Of a DNA stretch of 64,000 nt, positions 57,918 through 64,000 are shown one piece after another. The notes beneath the pieces were generated by a model. It had not been told where the DNA came from. It was given only the letters and a program-made list of their open reading frames with translations, and ran no database searches. Within the stretch, counting starts at the first letter, position 1. Each line of letters opens with the position of its first letter. The stretch spans positions 37,068 to 101,067 of the forward strand of contig NZ_JAQFVG010000109.1 in assembly GCF_029439455.1 (NCBI RefSeq), written 5' to 3'. A program made the position numbers and the translations under genes. Source of the stretch: Caballeronia sp. BR00000012568055 (GTDB lineage Bacteria; Pseudomonadota; Gammaproteobacteria; Burkholderiales; Burkholderiaceae).

Positions 57918-59120
57918 ATGCAGGCACCTCAATCCGGAACCGACACACTTTTTCTGTTGCTGGGCGCCGCAATGGTGCTTGCCATGCACGCAGGTTTTGC
58001 GTTCCTTGAACTCGGCACCGTGCGCCGCGAAAATCAGGTCAACGCTTTAGTAAAGATACTCGTCGACTTCGCCGTTTCGACGCTTGCGTACTTCTTTATC
58101 GGCTACAACATCGCTTACGGTGTGCAATTCATGCATAGCGCGGATGTGCTCGCACAACACAACGGCTATGCGTTAGTGCGATTCTTTTTCCTGCTGACCT
58201 TCGCCGCCGCCATTCCTGCAATCGTTTCGGGCGGCATTGCAGAGCGATCGAAATTCAATCCGCAACTCTTTGCGACTTGCGTGATCGTCGGCTTTATTTA
58301 TCCATTGCTCGAAGGCATGGCGTGGAACGAGCGCTTTGGCATTCAGGCATGGTTGACGCAAGCATTTGGCGCGCCATTTCACGACTTTGCAGGATCGGTG
58401 GTCGTGCATGCCTTTGGCGGCTGGGTCGCCTTGCCTGCGGTTTTGCTGCTAGGGCCGCGTCACGGGCGTTATCACAAGGACGGGCGCATTGCGGCGCATC
58501 CGCCATCGAGCATCCCGTTTCTTGCGCTCGGCGCATGGGTATTGGCGGTCGGCTGGTTCGGCTTCAATGTGATGAGCGCACAGACGGTCGATAAGATCAG
58601 CGGACTCGTCGCGGTCAATTCTTTAATGGCGATGGTTGGCGGCACATTGGCCGCGTGGTTCGCCGGTCGCAACGATCCCGGCTTCACGTATAACGGGCCG
58701 CTTGCGGGACTGGTGGCGGTGTGCGCGGGTTCGGATCTAATGCATCCGTTGGGCGCGCTTATTGTCGGCGCGGTGGCGGGCGTATTGTTCGTGCAGATGT
58801 TCACGTGCGTGCAAAACCGCTGGCGTATCGACGATGTTTTGGGCGTATGGCCATTGCATGGCATGTGCGGCGCTTGGGGCGGTATTGCGGCAGGCATCTT
58901 CGGGCAAAAGACGTTTGGCGGTATCGGCGGTGTGTCGATCTGGTCGCAGAGCATCGGCACGGTCGGTGCAATCGTGCTGGCGCTCGTGGGTGGCGGCGTG
59001 GTGTACGGCGCGATCAAAATGACAGTTGGATTGCGGCTCGATCGCGAAGAAGAATTCAATGGCGCGGATCTGGCCATTCATCGCATCTCGTCTACACCCG
59101 ATCGTGAAATGGCGGGCTAA
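57918..59120 (+). CDS. amt: ammonium transporter (Amt family)
   Basis: A 400-residue protein with about eleven transmembrane segments. The signature AGFAFLELGTVRRENQVNAL, the twin pore histidines (VVVHAFGGWVALPAVLL and WPLHGMCGAWGGIAAGIFG) and AGLVAVCAGSDLMHPLGALI are present. It moves ammonium across the inner membrane. No glnK gene accompanies it, unlike the usual amtB operon. ATG 57918 starts directly before the first membrane helix; 57867 would add 17 residues. The downstream nadE uses ammonia, a sensible partner. Confidence 0.93.
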   Translation: MQAPQSGTDTLFLLLGAAMVLAMHAGFAFLELGTVRRENQVNALVKILVDFAVSTLAYFFIGYNIAYGVQFMHSADVLAQHNGYALVRFFFLLTFAAAIPAIVSGGIAERSKFNPQLFATCVIVGFIYPLLEGMAWNERFGIQAWLTQAFGAPFHDFAGSVVVHAFGGWVALPAVLLLGPRHGRYHKDGRIAAHPPSSIPFLALGAWVLAVGWFGFNVMSAQTVDKISGLVAVNSLMAMVGGTLAAWFAGRNDPGFTYNGPLAGLVAVCAGSDLMHPLGALIVGAVAGVLFVQMFTCVQNRWRIDDVLGVWPLHGMCGAWGGIAAGIFGQKTFGGIGGVSIWSQSIGTVGAIVLALVGGGVVYGAIKMTVGLRLDREEEFNGADLAIHRISSTPDREMAG

Positions 59121-59193
59121 GGCTTAAGGCTAAAGCTTTAGGGAAGTGCGTTCGGGTCTAGACTGAACGCACGATATCCTTAAGGACCGCCTC

Positions 59194-60042
59194 ATGTCTA
59201 ACGACCACGTGACTCGTCAGAAAGCAATCATCGAAGAACTGAAGGTCGCGCCCACGTTCGATGAACAAACCGAAATAGATGCGCGCATCGCCTTCCTTGC
59301 CGATTATCTCGACGCAGTGAAATTGAAGGTCTACGTACTTGGCATTAGCGGCGGTGTCGATTCATCCGCTGCGGGCCGTCTTGCGCAACTCGCCGTCGAA
59401 CGATTGCGCGCAGGCGGCAAAGAAGCACGCTTTATCGCGATGCGCCTGCCATATGGCACACAGCACGACGAAGCGGACGCACAACGCGCACTGGCCTTTA
59501 TCAGGCCCGACGAAACGCTCACGGTCGATATCAGACCCGCCGCCGACGCGATGCTGGCTTCGCTCGATCAGGCAGGCGCGCGTTACGCCGATGAAAAACA
59601 CAAAGACTTCGTGCTCGGCAATATCAAGGCTCGCCAGCGCATGATTGCGCAGTATGCTGTAGCGGGCGCACGTCAGGGCTTAGTGATCGGCACTGACCAC
59701 GCGGCCGAATCCTTAATGGGATTTTTTACTAAGTATGGCGATGGCGGCGCGGATATTTTGCCGCTTTACGGCTTGAATAAGCGTCGCGTGCGCGCGCTCG
59801 CTAAAGCCTTGGGCGCAAGCGATGAGATCGTTATCAAAATGCCCACGGCAGACCTGGAGACGCTGACGCCGCAAAAGCCCGACGAGGACAGCTACGGCAT
59901 CAGTTACGACGACATCGATGATTTTCTGGAAGGTAAGCTTGTCTCCGACGCGGTCTACACCACTATCTACCGTTTCCACGACGCAACACATCACAAGCGC
60001 ACGCTGCCCATTACGCCGCTAAAAAATCTTAAGCGTCTTTAG
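59194..60042 (+). CDS. nadE: ammonia-dependent NAD+ synthetase
   Basis: A 282-residue NadE: the PP-loop VLGISGGVDSSAAGRLAQLA, RLPYGTQHDEADAQRAL, GNIKARQRMIAQYAVAG, VIGTDHAAESLMGFFTKYGD and PTADLETLTPQKPDEDSYGI are all typical. It turns deamido-NAD plus ammonia and ATP into NAD+. There is no glutaminase domain, so free ammonia is the donor, which fits the ammonium transporter 73 bp upstream. ATG 59194. Confidence 0.96.
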   Translation: MSNDHVTRQKAIIEELKVAPTFDEQTEIDARIAFLADYLDAVKLKVYVLGISGGVDSSAAGRLAQLAVERLRAGGKEARFIAMRLPYGTQHDEADAQRALAFIRPDETLTVDIRPAADAMLASLDQAGARYADEKHKDFVLGNIKARQRMIAQYAVAGARQGLVIGTDHAAESLMGFFTKYGDGGADILPLYGLNKRRVRALAKALGASDEIVIKMPTADLETLTPQKPDEDSYGISYDDIDDFLEGKLVSDAVYTTIYRFHDATHHKRTLPITPLKNLKRL

Positions 60043-60070
60043 CCAAACCTCAAGCGCAGCCAAGGCGCAT

Positions 60071-60102
60071 TTAATGCGCGGTTGACGTGTCTGGCGCATT
60101 AA
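60071..60102. repeat. inverted repeat upstream of the hybrid kinase
   Basis: TTAATGCGC (60071-60079) and GCGCATTAA (60094-60102) form a perfect 9-bp stem around 14 bases. It is 29 bp past the nadE stop and about 115 bp before the kinase start. There is no T-run; it could be an operator or a weak terminator. Confidence 0.45.
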
Positions 60103-60217
60103 AAGAAAATGCCCGGCCCTTAAGAAAATAAGGCGAGAAATTGCGCTAAGTGTGCGCTATGCCGCAGAGCGCGTACCGGTTACGATATACCGGTCGATTT
60201 CCCTGGAGGCGAACGGC

Positions 60218-62416
60218 TTGAGTTCCTCTGAGACCGCGACACTAGACCTGCCATTGCCCACGCGCAATTTCGCGCTGACGCGGCGTGTGCTGTTGCTCGT
60301 GCTCGCCGCATCGGTTTTGATTCCGCTCGCTTGTCTCAGCATCTATGGCTATTACGATATTCAGCGCCGCTATGTGGACGCCGAGGAACTGACCGAGCGC
60401 CTGTCGCGCGTTGCGAACGAGCACGCGCTCAAGGTGCTGGACCTCAATCAACAACTGGAAGCGCGCGTCGTCGATATGCTGGGCGATAGCGACGATGCCA
60501 ATATCACCAGCCGTCAGGAAGCGCTGCATCGCACGCTGGACGATATGAGCGGCACGCTCCCGCAGGTCGCGGCCATTTCCGTGTTCAGTGCAGAAGGCGT
60601 GCTGCTGGCCAATAGCCGGTTCTATCCCGCGCCTTCCGTTTCCATCGCCGATCGCGATGACTTCGTCTCGGCGCGCGCGGTTGCGCCCGTGACGTATTTC
60701 TCGTTGCCCTTACGTGGCAAGGTCGCGCAATCCGATGTATTTACCACTACGATGGGCCGCATTTCGCACGACGGACATTTTCTCGGCGTGGTCTCCATCG
60801 CGTTGAAACGCAGCTATTTCACGGACTTTTATCGCGAACTCGCAGCGGGCGATCAGGCGCTCGTCATTGGGTTGTATCGGCGTGATGGCGGCATTCTGGT
60901 GCGCTATCCGGCCAATCCGGATGGCACGCAGCCCACCACCAATTCGCCGTTCACGAACGCGTTTCGCAATAACGAGTTGTATGGGCGTCTGCAAATGAGT
61001 TCGTCGATCGATCACGTCGAGCGTGTGCTCGCGTATCGGCGTGTGGGCGACTATCCGCTCTATGTCGCGACGGGCTACGCCACGTCGGTCATCGAAACGT
61101 ACTGGCTGTATCACCTCATGCTCGTGTCGGCTATTGCGGCGCTGCCATGCTTGGCGATATGGCTGTTGATCGCGTTTTCCATTCGGCGCGTCAATGCTGA
61201 ACAGGCCGCGTGGGAGCGCTGGCAGGCAGAAGTCGCGACGCGTCTTTCAATGGAAGCGTCGAGCCGTCAATTGCGACGCATGGGCGCTTTAGGCAATCTC
61301 GTCGCGAACGTGGCGCACGATTTCAATAATTTGCTGATGGTCGTGGCATCGAATATGGAGCTGGCGCGCCACAAACATTTCAATGACGTCGAGAGCGAAG
61401 TGCTTGCGGTCGAGCGCGCGACTTCTGGTGCGGAATCTTTAGCGCGCCGTTTATTGAGCGTTGCGCGCAAGAGTCCGCTTAAACAAGAATTACTCGATCC
61501 AACCGCGTGGCTGCGAAGCGTGCTCGATACCGTCAGGGCTGCTGTGCATCTCAACGTTACGGTAACGCTCGAATTATCGCCCGATGTATGGTGGGTGACT
61601 GCTGATCACGTCGAACTCGAGCTTGCCTTGGTGAATATCGCCGTCAATGCACATGAGGCCATGCCACATGGCGGGCGTATCGTCATTCGTTGTCAGAACG
61701 CGCGCGTACGCGGCAATGAAACCGATATTCCGGACGGTGAATATGTGCTCGTCTCCATTACCGACAACGGCGAAGGCATGCCCGACGCGGTACTGAGGCG
61801 CGCGTTCGAACCGCTCTTTACTACTAAGGAACGCGGTGCAGGGACGGGCCTTGGCTTAGCGCAAGTCATGTCCGCATGCGAGCAAGCGGGCGGCACGGCG
61901 CGCATCACAAGCGTGCCGGGTGCGGGCACGACCGTTCGCCTTTATCTGCCGCGTCATCAGGGTCCTGTGCCAGTTACTCATGCACCTGCCATGCCGATCG
62001 TCGAAAAAGCGATGCCTGAGACGGCGGTTCGTCATCCGGCAGAAGAGCATCCGTTGCGCGGGACATCGGTGCTTTTGGTTGAAGACAATGTGGACGTTGC
62101 AGCAGGTATCAATGCCGTGCTCGAAGTATGCGGATGCACGGTGCATCACGAAGACAGCGCAGATGGCGCGTTTGATTTAATGGGCGAGGGCTATAGCTTC
62201 GATCTCGTGCTATCCGATGTGCAGATGCCGGGGCGCATGAACGGCATTGATCTCGCTGAACAGATTACACGTCGCCTGCCATCGCAAAAGCTCGTGCTGA
62301 TGACGGGCTATGCAGATGAAATCGAGCGCGCGCGACATCTCGGCGTGCCGATTCTCGCCAAGCCGTTCGATATGGATGATTTACTCGACCTGATCGCGCC
62401 AGGCGTTCCGCATTAA
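60218..62416 (+). CDS. hybrid sensor histidine kinase/response regulator
   Basis: A 732-residue membrane kinase. TTG 60218 is preceded by GGAGG at 8 bp, favoured over GTG 60152. One transmembrane helix (RVLLLVLAASVLIPLACLSI) leads to a periplasmic Cache-like sensor (about residues 40-300) and a second helix (LMLVSAIAALPCLAIWLLIA). The kinase core has the H-box NVAHDFNNLLMVV, N-box LVNIAVNAHEAMPHGG, G1 DNGEGM and G2 GTGLGLAQV. The C-terminal receiver has VLLVEDNVDVA and the phosphorylated aspartate in LVLSDVQMPG, but no output domain. No partner gene is adjacent. Confidence 0.9.
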   Translation: MSSSETATLDLPLPTRNFALTRRVLLLVLAASVLIPLACLSIYGYYDIQRRYVDAEELTERLSRVANEHALKVLDLNQQLEARVVDMLGDSDDANITSRQEALHRTLDDMSGTLPQVAAISVFSAEGVLLANSRFYPAPSVSIADRDDFVSARAVAPVTYFSLPLRGKVAQSDVFTTTMGRISHDGHFLGVVSIALKRSYFTDFYRELAAGDQALVIGLYRRDGGILVRYPANPDGTQPTTNSPFTNAFRNNELYGRLQMSSSIDHVERVLAYRRVGDYPLYVATGYATSVIETYWLYHLMLVSAIAALPCLAIWLLIAFSIRRVNAEQAAWERWQAEVATRLSMEASSRQLRRMGALGNLVANVAHDFNNLLMVVASNMELARHKHFNDVESEVLAVERATSGAESLARRLLSVARKSPLKQELLDPTAWLRSVLDTVRAAVHLNVTVTLELSPDVWWVTADHVELELALVNIAVNAHEAMPHGGRIVIRCQNARVRGNETDIPDGEYVLVSITDNGEGMPDAVLRRAFEPLFTTKERGAGTGLGLAQVMSACEQAGGTARITSVPGAGTTVRLYLPRHQGPVPVTHAPAMPIVEKAMPETAVRHPAEEHPLRGTSVLLVEDNVDVAAGINAVLEVCGCTVHHEDSADGAFDLMGEGYSFDLVLSDVQMPGRMNGIDLAEQITRRLPSQKLVLMTGYADEIERARHLGVPILAKPFDMDDLLDLIAPGVPH

Positions 62417-62422
62417 GACGGC

Positions 62423-62866
62423 CTAGCCTTTTCCAACAGCGCGTGCGCCTACTAAAGGATTAAAGCCAGCGGATTTTTGCTTAGGCGCGGTTTTCTTAGC
62501 GGCGGCGGTGCGCTTGCCATCGGAATCGTTGCCGCCGAGTTGCGCCAGAAGTGATTCATCGTCCTCAGTTTCTTCGACCGCGCTATTTCCAGTCAGATGC
62601 TCGACAACCGAGAGAAAGTCTTTCTGAGCCGAACGTAAAGCGCGCCCCGGCATCATGGTGAGTACGACGGCTTCTTGTACGGAATGCTTATCGACTGTTT
62701 TGAGCGTCGCGGTTGCGGACCAATCAACGCCGCTGTCCGCATACGCAGCGATCACGTGATGAAGCACAGCAGGCGAAAGCACGCCTGCATCGTAAAGGGC
62801 GACGATTTGCTTTTCCGCAAGCGAAAACAGCAAAGGCGCGCCGGCCTTAGGCTTTCGCGCAGCCAT
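62423..62866 (-). CDS. hypothetical protein coupled to the sugar dehydrogenase
   Basis: A 147-residue protein. A globular N-terminal half (LFSLAEKQIVALYDAGVLSP, LHHVIAAYADSGVDW) is followed by an acidic linker (EETEDDESLLAQLGG) and a Lys/Ala-rich tail. No family recognised. Its ATG overlaps the stop of the sugar dehydrogenase by one base (TAATG), so they are co-translated. The tail could bind nucleic acid, which is inference only. Confidence 0.65.
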   Translation of the reverse strand: MAARKPKAGAPLLFSLAEKQIVALYDAGVLSPAVLHHVIAAYADSGVDWSATATLKTVDKHSVQEAVVLTMMPGRALRSAQKDFLSVVEHLTGNSAVEETEDDESLLAQLGGNDSDGKRTAAAKKTAPKQKSAGFNPLVGARAVGKG

Positions 62867-64000
62867 TATTTAGCCGCCGGCGCAACACGCCACACCGCAT
62901 TGCCGACGTCATCCGCCACAAGCAAAGCGCCCGTATGATCGATCGCGACGCCGACGGGCCGTCCTTGCGCGCGCCCGTCCGAAGACAGAAAGCCCGTCAG
63001 GATATCTTCGGGTGGTCCCGACGGTTTGCCATCGGTAAAAGGCACGAATACGACCTTATATCCGCTTCTGGGCTTGCGATTCCACGACCCATGCTGACCG
63101 ACAAATGCGCCATTCCAGTAATGCTGCGGAAATACTTTGGCATCGTAAAATACAAGGCCGAGCGATGCCGTGTGCGCGCCTAGCGCATAGTCGGGCGCGA
63201 TAGCGGATTGCACTTTAGCGTCATCTTGAGGCTTGACCCGATCATCGACATGTTGGCCGTAATAGCTATAAGGCCAGCCATAAAACGCGCCATCCTTAAC
63301 GGCGGTCATATAGTCGGGCACCAGATCGTTACCCAGCTCGTCGCGTTCATTGACTACGGTCCAAAGCGCGCCGCTTTGCGGCTGCCATGACATGCCATTC
63401 GGATTGCGCAAGCCGCTCGCGTAAAGCCGTGTCTGCTTGGTGTCGATATCCACTTCGAGAATGGCCGCACGGCTTTGCTCTGCATCGATGCCATTTTCCG
63501 CGACGTTGCTATTCGAACCGACTGTCACGTAAAGCTTCTTGCCGTCGGGACTGGCGATAATGTTCTTGGTCCAGTGATGATTGATCGGCCCTGCAGGCAA
63601 GTCGATAAATCTCTCACCGGGCGTCGTGATCTGCGTCTCACCGGTCTGATACTTGAAGCGCATGATTGAATCGGTATTCGCGACATAGAGCTGATCGCCG
63701 ATCAGCACCATGCCAAAGGGCGAATGCAGCTTGTCGATAAACACGGTGCGCGTTTCGGCAATGCCGTCGCCATTGGTATCACGCAACAAAATGATCCGAT
63801 CGGGACTTGGCACCGCAGCGCCGGCGCGCTTTTGCACCTTCTTCATCACCATCCCTTTTAGACCCGCATTTGAGTCGTGAGGCTCAGGTGCATTGCTTTC
63901 CGCGACGAGCACATCGCCATTGGGCAACGTGGTGATCCAGCGTGGATGATCGAGTCCGGTGCTGAATGCGGTGACCTCGAAGCCTGCTGGCGAGCTTGGC
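62866..64000 (-). CDS. PQQ-dependent sugar dehydrogenase-like protein (5' end cut by window edge)
   Basis: The frame is open to the right edge, so the N-terminus and any signal peptide are missing; at least 378 residues are present. The beta-propeller repeats fit the sorbosone/soluble glucose dehydrogenase family: [80 protein letters not shown] and [10 protein letters not shown]. Such enzymes oxidise sugars in the periplasm with PQQ. The TTG at 63925-63927 is internal, not the start. Confidence 0.87.
   Translation of the reverse strand, partial: PSSPAGFEVTAFSTGLDHPRWITTLPNGDVLVAESNAPEPHDSNAGLKGMVMKKVQKRAGAAVPSPDRIILLRDTNGDGIAETRTVFIDKLHSPFGMVLIGDQLYVANTDSIMRFKYQTGETQITTPGERFIDLPAGPINHHWTKNIIASPDGKKLYVTVGSNSNVAENGIDAEQSRAAILEVDIDTKQTRLYASGLRNPNGMSWQPQSGALWTVVNERDELGNDLVPDYMTAVKDGAFYGWPYSYYGQHVDDRVKPQDDAKVQSAIAPDYALGAHTASLGLVFYDAKVFPQHYWNGAFVGQHGSWNRKPRSGYKVVFVPFTDGKPSGPPEDILTGFLSSDGRAQGRPVGVAIDHTGALLVADDVGNAVWRVAPAAK

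Overview
The window is a gene-dense, high-GC stretch of bacterial chromosome. Gene content and protein style point to a betaproteobacterium of the Burkholderiaceae (Paraburkholderia/Caballeronia-like): a four-ABC-module UvrA, a phasin, many LysR and two MocR regulators, AhpCF, Tat-exported enzymes and an MdeB-type E1. This placement rests on family knowledge; there is no rRNA or tRNA here to confirm it. I see no CRISPR array, prophage, insertion sequence or tRNA-linked island.

Layout. 1-6 kb: an edge-truncated LysR regulator divergent from an amino-acid binding protein and an M14/aspartoacylase-like hydrolase, then a Tat/lipoprotein GH28 polygalacturonase and an alpha/beta hydrolase. 6-13.7 kb: a giant UvrA behind a very long palindromic LexA operator, overlapping an ACT-domain gene, then a DUF445 membrane protein. 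13.8-19 kb: an NTF2-like protein, a glycogen-debranching-type glucosidase and a GH63-like glucosidase. 19-25 kb: an FdhF/YdeP molybdoenzyme and two MocR regulators with a small winged-helix protein between them. 25-31.5 kb: an orphan TAXI binding protein, a zinc-ribbon membrane protein with YIG repeats, and an alpha-ketoglutaric-semialdehyde-type dehydrogenase divergent from a LysR regulator. 31.5-38 kb: trans-aconitate methyltransferase, LysR, an RsbRD-like histidine kinase, and ahpC-ahpF divergent from ribA with a textbook OxyR site. 38-41 kb: a LexA-controlled nuclease-helicase followed by a 2OG-Fe(II) oxygenase of the type predicted to act on nucleic acids. 41-46 kb: a lipoprotein/VAO-flavoenzyme/Tat-protein operon, a DOPA-dioxygenase-like gene, a phasin, an HTH protein and an EamA transporter. 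46-64 kb: small unknown genes, a signal-less S1C protease, Ap4A phosphorylase, an orphan ParA, LysR, MscS, an Lrp regulator divergent from an MdeB-like E1, a phosphoribosyltransferase, Amt, NadE, a hybrid histidine kinase and a PQQ-type sugar dehydrogenase cut by the right edge.

How it works together. Two near-identical LexA boxes (6093-6112 and 41101-41120) place the giant UvrA and the helicase/oxygenase pair in one DNA-damage response, while the OxyR site controls peroxide defence. GH28 and the semialdehyde dehydrogenase suggest use of plant-derived uronates.

The best candidate for something under-described is the SOS-controlled nuclease-helicase/2OG-oxygenase operon at 38.0-41.1 kb. A second notable signal is a change in codon habit near 46-47 kb: leucine TTA codons and TTAA/CTTAG-like strings are rare to the left and common to the right, with no mobile element visible at the change.
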